DNA of 36,282 bases from Thermoanaerobacterales bacterium (lineage in GTDB: Bacteria; Actinomycetota; Acidimicrobiia; Acidimicrobiales; JACDCH01): positions 1 through 36,282 of the forward strand of contig PKRH01000017.1 in NCBI GenBank assembly GCA_017577565.1, written 5' to 3'. The notes beneath the pieces were generated by a model. That model saw nothing but the letters and a program-made list of their open reading frames with translations, was not told the origin of the DNA and did not search any database. Shown in pieces: positions 14,809-22,496 of the stretch (the first letter of the stretch is position 1; every line of letters begins with the position of its first letter). The translations under genes were made by a program, and so were the position numbers.

Positions 14809-15744
14809 TCAGCCGAGGGTCCGGCGGAACCAGTCGGCCGTGCGGGCGAGCCCCTCGCGCAGGTCGACCTCGGGCCGCCAGCCCAGCGCCGTGCGGGCGA
14901 GCGTGATGTCGGGCCGCCGCTGGGCCGGGTCGTCGGCCGGCAGCGGCTCGTGGACGATCTCCGAGCTCGACCCGGTCACCTCGAGGACCAGCTCGGCCAG
15001 CTCGCGGACGGTGTACTCGTCGGGGTTGCCGATGTTGACCGGCCCGGTCACGTCGCTGTCGAGCAGGTCGAGGACGCCGCGGATCTCGTCGTCCACGTAG
15101 CAGAACGACCGGGTCTGGCTCCCGTCGCCGTAGACGGTCAGCGGCTTGCCCTGCAGCGCCTGGACGAGGAAGTTCGACACCACCCGGCCGTCGTCGACCC
15201 GCATCCGCGGCCCGTAGGTGTTGAAGATGCGCACGATGCGCACGTCGAGGCCGTGGTAGCGGTGGTAGGCCATCGTCATCGCCTCGGCGAAGCGCTTGGC
15301 CTCGTCGTAGACCCCCCGGGGGCCGACGGGGTTGACGTGCCCCCAGTAGCTCTCGTGCTGCGGGTGGACCTGGGGGTCGCCGTAGACCTCGCTGGTCGAG
15401 GCGAGCAGGAACCGCGCCCCCTTGGCCTTGGCCAGGCCCAGGCTGTTGTGGGTGCCGAGGCTGCCCACCTTGAGGGTCTGGATGGGCATCTCCAGGTAGT
15501 CGCGGGGCGACGCGGGGCTGGCGAAGTGCAGCACGGCGTCGACCGGGCCGGGCACCCAGATGAACGTGCTGACGTCGTGGCGGACGAACGTGAACCCGGG
15601 CCGGGCGAAGAGGTGCTCGATGTTGGCGACGTCGCCGGTCAGCAGGTTGTCGAGCGCGACGACCTCGTCGCCCCGGTCGAGGAGGGCCTCGCACAGGTGC
15701 GATCCGAGGAAGCCCGCGCCGCCGGTGACGACGACGCGCGCCAT
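14809..15744 (-). CDS. uxs: UDP-glucuronate decarboxylase (UDP-xylose synthase)
   Basis: This 311-residue SDR enzyme decarboxylates UDP-glucuronate to UDP-xylose. Diagnostic segments are TGGAGFLGSHLCEALL, LDNLLTG, FHFASPASPRDYLEMPIQT-type residues (FASPASPRDYLEMPIQTL), STSEVYGDPQVHPQ, the YxxxK pair in RGVYDEAKRFAE, VRIFNTYGPRM and YGDGSQTRSFCYVDD. The catalytic Thr/Ser, Glu, Tyr and Lys are present. Its ATG overlaps the ugd stop by 1 base (TGATG), so the enzyme that makes its substrate is translated just before it. Bacterial Uxs enzymes are soluble; no membrane segment is seen. Confidence 0.93.
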   Translation of the reverse strand: MARVVVTGGAGFLGSHLCEALLDRGDEVVALDNLLTGDVANIEHLFARPGFTFVRHDVSTFIWVPGPVDAVLHFASPASPRDYLEMPIQTLKVGSLGTHNSLGLAKAKGARFLLASTSEVYGDPQVHPQHESYWGHVNPVGPRGVYDEAKRFAEAMTMAYHRYHGLDVRIVRIFNTYGPRMRVDDGRVVSNFLVQALQGKPLTVYGDGSQTRSFCYVDDEIRGVLDLLDSDVTGPVNIGNPDEYTVRELAELVLEVTGSSSEIVHEPLPADDPAQRRPDITLARTALGWRPEVDLREGLARTADWFRRTLG

Positions 15745-17012
15745 CAGCGGCCGATGCCGACGTAGGCGAAGCCGCGCCGCTCGAGCGCCGGCTTGTCGAG
15801 CAGGTTGCGGGCGTCGACGACCCGCGGCGCCCGCATGAGGCCGGCCACCTTGTCGAAGTCGAGCCAGCGGAACTCGTCCCACTCGGTGAGCACGGCCAGC
15901 ACCTCGGCGCCGTCGCAGACCGAGTAGGGGTCGGCGGCCGGCTCGATGCCGTCGATCGTCCACCGGACGGCGGGGTCGTAGGCCCGCACCTGCGCGCCCT
16001 CCTCCCGCATCAGCGAGATGATGCGCAGCGCCGGCGACTCCCGGGTGTCGTCGGTGCGGGCCTTGAAGGTGAGCCCCCACACCGCCACCGGCACGCCCTC
16101 CAGCGAGCCCCCGGCCATGGTGCGGATCTTGGCCACGACCCGCTTGAACTGGTCCTCGTTGACGGTGATGACGCCCCGCAGCAGGTCGAACGAGTAGCCG
16201 GCCTGGTCGGCGATGTGTACCAGGGCCCGGGAGTCCTTGGGGAAGCAGCTGCCGCCCCAGCCGGGGCCGGGCTTCAGGAACTCGTGGCCGATGCGCTTGT
16301 CGTAGCCCATGCCGAGGACGACGTCCTTGACGTCGGCCCCGACCGCCTCGCACACCGCCGCGATGGCGTTGACGAAGCTGATCTTCGTGGCCAGGAAGGC
16401 GTTGGAGGCGTACTTGATGGTCTCGGCCGAGGCGGGGTCGGTGACGATGATCGGCGCGGTGACGCCGATGTAGAGCGACGCCACCCGCACGGCGGCCGAC
16501 TGGTCGTCGCTGCCGATGACGATGCGGTCGGGGTTGAGGAAGTCGTGGACCGCCGAGCCCTCCCGGAGGAACTCGGGGTTGGAGACGACGGTGACGTCGT
16601 CCCGCCCCAGCACCCGCTCGACGACCCGGGTCGAGCCGACCGGCACCGTCGACTTGTTGACGACCACCGCCTCGCTCGGCAGGTGGGGGCCGATCTCGCG
16701 GGCGGCCGCCTCGATGTAGGACAGGTCGGCCGACCCGTCCTCGGCCTGGGGGGTCGGCACGCACAGGTAGGCGAACTCGGCGGAGGGCGCCGCGGTGGCG
16801 GCCCCGACGACGAACCGGAGACGGCCCTCGGCCAGGCCCTCGCGCACGAGCTCCTCCAGCCCGGCCTCGACGATCGGGATCTCGCCGCGCTGCAGCCGGG
16901 CGATGCGCTCCTCGTCGATGTCGGCGCACACGACGTCGTGGCCAAGCGACGAGAAGCACGCCGCCGTGGTGAGCCCGACGTAGCCCGCCCCGATCACTGC
17001 GATCTGCGCCAC
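15744..17012 (-). CDS. ugd: UDP-glucose 6-dehydrogenase
   Basis: This 422-residue enzyme oxidises UDP-glucose to UDP-glucuronate using NAD. It opens AQIAVIGAGYVGLTTAACF, the Rossmann motif. It has CVPTPQAEDGSADLSY, VNKSTVPVGSTR, NPEFLREGSAVHDF, the substrate-binding KYASNAFLATKISFVN and the catalytic Cys256 in GWGGSCFPKDSRAL. The C-terminal part has VWGLTFKARTDDTRES, as in the family. The GTG at 17012 is chosen because AGGAGG (17020-17025 on the minus strand) lies 7 bases upstream; the open frame beyond it encodes an unrelated Pro/Arg-rich stretch. uxs is coupled directly downstream, so the pair routes UDP-glucose to UDP-xylose. Confidence 0.96.
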   Translation of the reverse strand: MAQIAVIGAGYVGLTTAACFSSLGHDVVCADIDEERIARLQRGEIPIVEAGLEELVREGLAEGRLRFVVGAATAAPSAEFAYLCVPTPQAEDGSADLSYIEAAAREIGPHLPSEAVVVNKSTVPVGSTRVVERVLGRDDVTVVSNPEFLREGSAVHDFLNPDRIVIGSDDQSAAVRVASLYIGVTAPIIVTDPASAETIKYASNAFLATKISFVNAIAAVCEAVGADVKDVVLGMGYDKRIGHEFLKPGPGWGGSCFPKDSRALVHIADQAGYSFDLLRGVITVNEDQFKRVVAKIRTMAGGSLEGVPVAVWGLTFKARTDDTRESPALRIISLMREEGAQVRAYDPAVRWTIDGIEPAADPYSVCDGAEVLAVLTEWDEFRWLDFDKVAGLMRAPRVVDARNLLDKPALERRGFAYVGIGR

Positions 17013-17285
17013 TGCACGACCTCCTGGGCCCGCGGTTCCTTGTCGAGGGCCGTCAGGCCCGCAGCACCGTCTCCGAGCCGGAAACGGTAGTGGCACGGGC
17101 GGCCGCGATGACCATTCCCCGCGCCCGCACCCGCGATGCGCAGGCCCGACGCGCCGGTCGACCCGGTGGCGCGCGCACCCCGTGGGCTAGCCTCGCGCCG
17201 TTGCGCCGCGACCGGATCGCGGCCGACGACTGGCGCGGACTTGGGGGCCGCACCACCCGCTCGACGCTCGTCAGAGAGGTTCGCC
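17013..17285 (+). promoter_or_regulatory. divergent intergenic region between ugd and dprE2
   Basis: This 273-base gap lies between two divergent operons. On the minus strand TACCGT (17084-17089) could start the ugd-uxs mRNA with a leader of about 70 bases ending in AGGAGG. On the plus strand TAGCCT (17188-17193) could start the dprE2 mRNA with a leader of about 85 bases ending in an AGAGAGG ribosome site (17273-17279), 6 bases before the GTG. Unlike most promoters here, both genes would then be leadered. I see no gene, repeat or known riboswitch in it. Confidence 0.4.
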
Positions 17286-18065
17286 GTGCGCAACGCACTC
17301 GGTGCCATCCAATCCCTGTTGGTCCTCGGCGGGTCGTCCGACATCGGGGCCGCCATCGCCGAGCGGCTCGTCCCCGGCGGCTGCCGGCGCATCGTCCTCG
17401 CGGGGCGCGACCAGGAGAAGATGGAGCGGGTCGCCGAGCGCCTCCGGGGCCTCGGCGCCGAGGTCGCGATCACCGCGTGGGACGCCACCGACGTCGACGG
17501 TCACGGCGACGCCGTGAAGGCGGCCTGGGACGCGCTGCCGGGCGACGGGCCGGGCGACGTCGACGCCGTCGTGCTGGCGGCCGGGGTGCTGGGTGACCAG
17601 GAGGCCCTCGAGGACGACCCCGCCGCCGCGGCCCAGCTGGCCATGGTGAACTACGTCGGCCCGGTCTCCACGCTCCTCCACGTCCGCCGCCGGTTGGAGG
17701 AGCAGGGCCACGGCACGATCGTCGTGCTCAGCTCCGTGGCCGGCGAGCGGATCCGCCGGTCCAACTACGTCTACGGCTCCACGAAGGCGGCGCTGGACGC
17801 GTTCTGCCAGGGCCTCGGCGACGCCCTCCAGGGCACCGGCGTCGAGGTCATGGTCGTGCGGCCGGGCTTCGTCCACACGAAGATGACCGAGGGCCGCACG
17901 GCCCCGCCGCTCGCCACCACCCCCGGTGCCGTGGCCGACGCCGTCGCCGCCGGCCTGGCGACGGGCAGGCACACGGTGTGGGTGCCGGGTACCTTCCGCT
18001 GGGTGATGTCCGTGTTCCGGCACCTCCCCCGGCCGCTGTGGCGCCGCCTCTCCGCGCGGATGTGA
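17286..18065 (+). CDS. dprE2: decaprenylphosphoryl-2-keto-ribose reductase (DprE2)
   Basis: This 259-residue classical SDR is the NAD(P)H-dependent second half of the epimerisation of decaprenyl-phosphoryl-ribose to decaprenyl-phosphoryl-arabinose. The N-terminus has LLVLGGSSDIGAAIAERL, the cofactor motif, and LAGRDQEKMERVAERL. The catalytic SSVAGERIRRSNYVYGSTK region gives Ser, Tyr163 and Lys167. The C-terminus, with VWVPGTFRWVMSVFRHLPRPLWRRL, matches the DprE2 pattern of an amphipathic membrane-docking tail. Length is close to the mycobacterial enzyme. The assignment is made firm by the linked ubiA and dprE1 genes. The GTG start has an AGAGAGG ribosome site 6 bases upstream. Confidence 0.9.
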   Translation: MRNALGAIQSLLVLGGSSDIGAAIAERLVPGGCRRIVLAGRDQEKMERVAERLRGLGAEVAITAWDATDVDGHGDAVKAAWDALPGDGPGDVDAVVLAAGVLGDQEALEDDPAAAAQLAMVNYVGPVSTLLHVRRRLEEQGHGTIVVLSSVAGERIRRSNYVYGSTKAALDAFCQGLGDALQGTGVEVMVVRPGFVHTKMTEGRTAPPLATTPGAVADAVAAGLATGRHTVWVPGTFRWVMSVFRHLPRPLWRRLSARM

Positions 18066-18066
18066 G

Positions 18067-19062
18067 GTGCTCCGCTCCGTGAGCACCGTGCCCGCCTCGT
18101 CGTCCTCGCCGCCGGAGCTGGCCGGCGCCCGTGGCGCGCGCCGCGGCGGGCCCGACGGGGCCGGGCCGGACGACCGCCGGCCGGCGTCCCTGGTGGTCGG
18201 GCTGGTGCGCCTGGCCCGGCCCAAGCAGTGGGCGAAGAACGTGCTCGTGTTCGCCGCCCCGGCGGCGGCGGGCGTCCTCGACAACCGCGAGTGGGCCCTC
18301 GACGCGCTCGCCGCCTTCGTCTGCTTCTGCCTGGCGGCGGCCGGCACCTACTACGTCAACGACGCCCGGGACGTCGAGGCCGACCGGCGCCACCCCACCA
18401 AGCGGCACCGGCCGGTCGCCTCCGGCGTCGTCCCCGTGCCGGTGGCCTACGCGGGCGGCGCGCTGCTGCTCGCCGCCGCGGTCGGGCTGGGGTGGCTCGT
18501 CAACCCCGACCTCGCCCTCACCCTCGGCGGCTACATCGTGCTCACCACGGCGTACTCGTCGTGGCTGAAGCACGTCGCGGTCGTCGACCTGGTGGCGGTG
18601 GCGGCGGGGTTCGTCCTGCGGGCCATCGCCGGCGCGGCGGCCACCCAGGTGCCGATCTCCGACTGGTTCTTCATCGTCACCAGCTTCGGGGCGCTGTTCA
18701 TGATCTCGGGCAAGCGCGCCGCCGAGGCCAAGGAGATGGGTGACGACGCCGGCGAGTTCCGCTCGGTGCTGGCGCACTACGGACCGTCCTACACCGCCTA
18801 CCTTCGGGCCGTGACCTCCGGAGCGGTGCTCGTCGCCTACTGCCTGTGGGCCTTCGAGAAGGCCGAGACGGTCGCCGGCTCGACCGTGCCCTGGTACCAG
18901 CTCTCGATCCTGCCCTTCGTCATGGGCGTGCTGCGCTACGCGCTCGTGCTCGACCAGGGGCGGGGCTCGGCGCCCGAGGACATCGTCCTCCACGACCGCC
19001 CGCTGCAGCTCATCGGGCTGGCCTGGGCGGTCGTCTTCGCCATCGGGGTGTACACGGCGTGA
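18067..19062 (+). CDS. ubiA: decaprenyl-phosphate phosphoribosyltransferase (UbiA family)
   Basis: This 331-residue membrane prenyl-acceptor transferase moves phosphoribose from PRPP to polyprenyl phosphate, the first committed step of DPA synthesis. After a disordered Pro/Gly/Arg-rich N-terminus (about 1-45) come RLARPKQWAKNVLVF, the first aspartate motif NDARDVEADRRHPTKRHRP, and the second motif region YSSWLKHVAVVDLVAVAAG, followed by several membrane helices (about nine in all). These are the signatures of the Rv3806c-like branch of UbiA rather than quinone-type UbiA. The GTG start follows the dprE2 stop after one base; a GTG at 18079 is an alternative that would shorten the disordered N-terminus. 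Its stop overlaps the dprE1 start (GTGA). Confidence 0.92.
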   Translation: MLRSVSTVPASSSSPPELAGARGARRGGPDGAGPDDRRPASLVVGLVRLARPKQWAKNVLVFAAPAAAGVLDNREWALDALAAFVCFCLAAAGTYYVNDARDVEADRRHPTKRHRPVASGVVPVPVAYAGGALLLAAAVGLGWLVNPDLALTLGGYIVLTTAYSSWLKHVAVVDLVAVAAGFVLRAIAGAAATQVPISDWFFIVTSFGALFMISGKRAAEAKEMGDDAGEFRSVLAHYGPSYTAYLRAVTSGAVLVAYCLWAFEKAETVAGSTVPWYQLSILPFVMGVLRYALVLDQGRGSAPEDIVLHDRPLQLIGLAWAVVFAIGVYTA

Positions 19063-20474
19063 CCACCCGACCCACCGACGACCGGTCCGGCCGCACGCGA
19101 GGGCCGGGCGACGCCCGCCGCGAGCTGCTGAGCGGCTGGGGGCGCAACCCGTGGTCCGCGGCCCACGTCGTCCGGCCCACGAGCCCGGACGAGCTGGCCA
19201 TGGCCGTGAAGTCGGCCGGACCCCGCGGCGCGATCGTGCGAGGGCTGGGCCGCTCCTACGGCGACCAGGCGATCAACGCCGGCGGCCTGGTCGTGGACGC
19301 CACCGCGGTCTCCGGGCTGCTCGAGCTCGACGAGGAGGCCGGCACCGCCCGGGTCCTGGGCGGCACGTCCCTCAAGCAGCTGCTCCACCAGATCGTCCCC
19401 CAGGGCTGGTTCGTGCAGGTCACGCCCGGCACCAGCAACGTGACGGTCGGCGGGGCCATCGCCAACGACGTCCACGGCAAGGGACACCACGCCACCGGCA
19501 CGTTCGGCGCCCACGTCCACTCGATGGTGCTCGCCCTGCCGGACGGCACCCGCCGGGTGCTGACACCGACCGAGACGCCGCGCGAGTTCTGGGCCACCTG
19601 CGGCGGCCTGGGGCTGACCGGCACCGTCCTCGAGGCGACGATCGGCCTGCGCCGGATCGAGACGAGCCTGCTCAAGGTCGACACCGACCGGGTGCCCGAC
19701 CTCGACTCCCTGCTGGCGCTGCTGCTCGAGGGCGGGCGGAAGTACCGCTACTCGGTCGCCTGGGTCGACTTCCTGGCCCGGGGCCGGTCGCTCGGCCGGG
19801 CGGTCGTCGACCAGGGCGACTTCGCGACGCTCGACGACCTGCCGGCGGGCGACCGGCGGCGGCGCGACCCCCTCGCCTACCGGCCGCTCCCCTCGGCGCC
19901 GTCGCTGCCGGTGGCGCCCAACTCGCTGCTCAACCGGGCCTCGATCGCCGCCTTCAACGAGTTCTGGTACCGGAAGGCCCCCAAGCGCCGGCGGGACCAC
20001 CTCACCACCATCGACAAGTTCTGGTACCCGCTCGACATGGTCGACAGCTGGCCCCGCATGTACGGCCGGCGCGGCTTCCTGCAGTGGCAGTGCCTCGTGC
20101 CCTTCGGCGCCGAGGAGACCCTGCGGGAGATCGTCGAGGCGATCGCCAACCACCCGGCGCCCAGCTTCCTGTCGGTGCTCAAGTACTTCGGGCAGGCCAA
20201 CCCGGGCCCGCTGTCGTTCCCGGCCCCCGGCTGGACGCTCAGCATCGACGTGCCCACCGACGTACCCGGCCTCGCCCCGCTCCTCGACCGGCTGGACGAG
20301 CGGGTGGTCGAGGTCGGCGGCCGCATCTACCTGGCCAAGGACAGCCGGATGCGCCCCGAGCACCTGCCGCTCATGTACCCGCGGATCGACGAGTGGCGCG
20401 AGGTGCGCGACGAGCTCGACCCCGAGCGCCGGCTGAACAGCGACCTGGCCCGCCGGCTGCGCCTGCTCGGCTGA
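19059..20474 (+). CDS. dprE1: decaprenylphosphoryl-beta-D-ribose 2'-oxidase (DprE1)
   Basis: This 471-residue FAD-dependent oxidase converts decaprenyl-phosphoryl-ribose to its 2-keto form, which DprE2 reduces to the arabinose donor. The vanillyl-alcohol-oxidase-type FAD domain has IVRGLGRSYGDQAINAGG and GGAIANDVHGKGHHATGTFG with His139. The substrate domain includes NEFWYRKAPKR, FLQWQCLVPFGAEE and LSVLKYFGQANPGPLSFP. The catalytic Lys is Lys427 in IYLAKDSRMRPEH, and MYPRIDEWREVRDELDP follows. The residue aligning with Cys387 of the M. tuberculosis enzyme, the covalent benzothiazinone target, is Ser395 (AGC at 20241-20243, in WTLSIDVP). The start overlaps the ubiA stop by 4 bases. Confidence 0.95.
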   Translation: MTTRPTDDRSGRTRGPGDARRELLSGWGRNPWSAAHVVRPTSPDELAMAVKSAGPRGAIVRGLGRSYGDQAINAGGLVVDATAVSGLLELDEEAGTARVLGGTSLKQLLHQIVPQGWFVQVTPGTSNVTVGGAIANDVHGKGHHATGTFGAHVHSMVLALPDGTRRVLTPTETPREFWATCGGLGLTGTVLEATIGLRRIETSLLKVDTDRVPDLDSLLALLLEGGRKYRYSVAWVDFLARGRSLGRAVVDQGDFATLDDLPAGDRRRRDPLAYRPLPSAPSLPVAPNSLLNRASIAAFNEFWYRKAPKRRRDHLTTIDKFWYPLDMVDSWPRMYGRRGFLQWQCLVPFGAEETLREIVEAIANHPAPSFLSVLKYFGQANPGPLSFPAPGWTLSIDVPTDVPGLAPLLDRLDERVVEVGGRIYLAKDSRMRPEHLPLMYPRIDEWREVRDELDPERRLNSDLARRLRLLG

Positions 20475-20498
20475 CCCGGCCGGGCCCACCGGCGGCGG

Positions 20499-20515
20499 CG
20501 ACCCGGCGGGGGTCG
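20499..20515. terminator. hairpin between convergent dprE1 and rmlD
   Basis: CGACCC and GGGTCG form a 6-bp stem around a 5-base loop in the 55-base gap between two convergent genes. It has no U-tract, so terminator function is only suggested by position. Confidence 0.3.
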
Positions 20516-20529
20516 GGCGGGGGCGTCCG

Positions 20530-21384
20530 TCAGCGGGTCAGCGCGGCGACGAGGCGGTCGAGGCTCTCGCGGTAGTGCGGCAGCAGGGGGAACCCGGCCG
20601 CCCGCAGGGCCGCGTTGTCGAGCACCGAGTTGGCGGGGCGGGGGGCCGGGCGGGGCGGGTCGAGCTCCGCGGTCGTGATCGGTCGCACCCTCGCGGGGTC
20701 GTGGCCGGCGCTCTCCAGGATCGCCTGCACGAACTCGTACCAGCTCACGGCGCCCTGGTTGGTGACGTGGAAGGTGCCGGGCACCCGGGCGGCGACGAGC
20801 CGCCGCAGCGCGACGGCGAGGTCGGCGGTGAAGGTCGGGTGGCCCCGCTGGTCGTCGACGAAGGCCAGCTCGGGCCGCTCGGCGGCCAGCCGCAGCACGG
20901 TCTTGACCATGTTGTTGCCGTGCTCGCCGCACACCCACGAGACCCGCACGACCGTGGCCCCCGGCGCGTGGGCCGCGACCTCCAGCTCGCCACCCCACTT
21001 CGAGCGCCCGTAGACCGACTGCGGGTTGGGCCGGTCCCACTCGACGTAGGGGGTCTCCTTGGTGCCGTCGAAGACGTAGTCGGTCGAGACGTAGCAGAGG
21101 TGGGCGCCCACCCGGCGACTGGCGTCGGCCACCCACCGGGTGCCGAGGGCGTTCACCCGGTAGGCCCGCTCGGGGTCGCCCTCGCAGGCGTCGACCGCCG
21201 TCCACGCCGCCGCGTGCACGACGACGTCGGGGCGCACGGACGTGATCGCCTGGTACACCTGGTCGCGGTCGCCGACGTCCAGGTCGGCGTGGGTGGCGGC
21301 GACGACGTCGTCGCCCTGCGCGGCGCAGTGGGCGTGCAGGTCGCGGCCGAGCTGGCCACCGGCACCGGTGACGAGGACCTTCAC
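20530..21384 (-). CDS. rmlD: dTDP-4-dehydrorhamnose reductase
   Basis: This 284-residue NAD(P)H-dependent SDR performs the last step of dTDP-L-rhamnose synthesis. The sequence has VTGAGGQLGRDLHAHC, HAAAWTAVDACEGDP, the STDYVFDG motif with the catalytic Thr, the YxxxK pair in SVYGRSKWGGE, and VRVSWVCGEHGNNMVKTVL, all typical of RmlD. The GTG start lies 7 bases after the rmlB stop, so it is the second gene of an rmlB-rmlD operon. RmlA and RmlC are not recognisable in the window. The nucleotidyltransferase at 8363-9370 might act as RmlA, but a GDP-mannose role fits it better. Confidence 0.94.
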   Translation of the reverse strand: MKVLVTGAGGQLGRDLHAHCAAQGDDVVAATHADLDVGDRDQVYQAITSVRPDVVVHAAAWTAVDACEGDPERAYRVNALGTRWVADASRRVGAHLCYVSTDYVFDGTKETPYVEWDRPNPQSVYGRSKWGGELEVAAHAPGATVVRVSWVCGEHGNNMVKTVLRLAAERPELAFVDDQRGHPTFTADLAVALRRLVAARVPGTFHVTNQGAVSWYEFVQAILESAGHDPARVRPITTAELDPPRPAPRPANSVLDNAALRAAGFPLLPHYRESLDRLVAALTR

Positions 21385-21391
21385 CGCGCCG

Positions 21392-22357
21392 TCACAGCCC
21401 CGCCCGCTCCTTGAGCGGGCGCCACCACCACTCGTTGTTGCGGTACCACTCGACCGTCGCCTCGAGCGCCTCGTCGAGGGTGTGCTTCTTGCGCCAGCCG
21501 AGGGCGGTCACCTTGTCGATGTTCACCGAGTAGCGGCGGTCGTGGCCCGGGCGGTCGGGCACGTAGTCGACGCGCTCCTCCCCCACCCCGAAGATGGCGA
21601 GCAGCTTGTCGACCAGCACCCGGTTGGGCGTCTCGTTGCCGGCGCCGATGTTGTAGATCTCACCGACCTCGCCCTTCTCGAGGACGAGGCCGACGGCGGC
21701 GCAGTGGTCCTCGACGTAGAGCCAGTCGCGCTGGTTGAGCCCGTCGCCGTAGAGCGGGATGTTCTTGCCCTCGATGAGGTTGGTCGTGAACAGCGGCAGG
21801 GCCTTCTCCGGGTACTGGTAGGGCCCGAAGTTGTTCGTGCACCGGGTGACGATGACCGGCAGCCCGTAGGTCGTGTGGTAGGCGAGGGCGATCAGGTCGG
21901 AGCCGGCCTTCGACGCCGAGTACGGCGAGCGGGGCTCCAGCCGGTCGGTCTCGAGCGACGACCCCTCCTCGACCGAGCCGTAGACCTCGTCGGTGCCGAT
22001 GTGGATGACCCGCGACACCTCGAGGCGGCGGGCGACGTCCATGACCACGTTGGTGCCGAAGCAGTTGGTGCGCACGAACTCGTCGGGGCCAGCGATCGAC
22101 CGGTCGACGTGGCTCTCGGCCGCGAAGTGGACGACGACGTCGTGGCCGGCCATGGCCTCCTCGAGCGTCGTGCGGTCGCAGATGTCGCCCTTGACGAACG
22201 AGAACCGCGGGTCGTCCTCGACGTCCCGCAGCGTCGACAGGTTCCCCGCGTAGGTCAGGGCGTCGTAGACGGTCACCTCGTCGTCCGTGTTGGCCAGGAC
22301 CCAGCGGACGTAGTTCGAGCCGATGAACCCGGCCCCACCGGTGACGAACTGCTTCAT
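21392..22357 (-). CDS. rmlB: dTDP-glucose 4,6-dehydratase
   Basis: This 321-residue SDR dehydratase makes dTDP-4-keto-6-deoxy-glucose. It has TGGAGFIGSNYVRWVL, VYDALTYAGNLSTL, FAAESHVDRSIAGPDEFV, IGTDEVYGSVEEGSSL with the Thr-Asp-Glu catalytic set, the YxxxK pair in SPYSASKAGSD, VTRCTNNFGPYQYPEK and the diagnostic YGDGLNQRDWLYVEDHC. All active-site residues are intact. The ATG at 22357 has AGGAG 5 bases upstream. A palindrome and -10-like box in the leader region are listed separately. Its product is used by RmlC (not here) and RmlD. Confidence 0.96.
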   Translation of the reverse strand: MKQFVTGGAGFIGSNYVRWVLANTDDEVTVYDALTYAGNLSTLRDVEDDPRFSFVKGDICDRTTLEEAMAGHDVVVHFAAESHVDRSIAGPDEFVRTNCFGTNVVMDVARRLEVSRVIHIGTDEVYGSVEEGSSLETDRLEPRSPYSASKAGSDLIALAYHTTYGLPVIVTRCTNNFGPYQYPEKALPLFTTNLIEGKNIPLYGDGLNQRDWLYVEDHCAAVGLVLEKGEVGEIYNIGAGNETPNRVLVDKLLAIFGVGEERVDYVPDRPGHDRRYSVNIDKVTALGWRKKHTLDEALEATVEWYRNNEWWWRPLKERAGL

Positions 22358-22417
22358 GCGAACTCCTGGGCGGACGTGGTCGGGCGGCGCACGCCCGTGC
22401 GGTCACGGACGGGGCGT

Positions 22418-22437
22418 CTCACGGGTGAGCCATTGTG
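22418..22437 (-). promoter_or_regulatory. candidate promoter/operator of rmlB-rmlD
   Basis: On the minus strand CACAAT (22432-22437) could be a -10 box for a leadered rmlB mRNA. The palindrome CTCAC-GG-GTGAG (22418-22429) lies on the expected transcription start and could bind a regulator or form a small hairpin. The rest of the 139-base gap (22358-22496) shows only the rmlB ribosome site. Confidence 0.3.
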
Positions 22438-22496
22438 GCAGCCGGGTGCCGGAGCCCACACACCCCGGACGGCGGGCGCGCCTCGCCGGTCGGGCC

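Noticed and set aside
17201..17596. A frame starting at TTG 17201, 7 bases after TAGCCT, as a leaderless gene
   Set aside because: It overlaps the well-supported dprE2 gene in another frame, is Arg/Gly/Pro-rich and has no motif. The box more likely starts the dprE2 mRNA with a leader.
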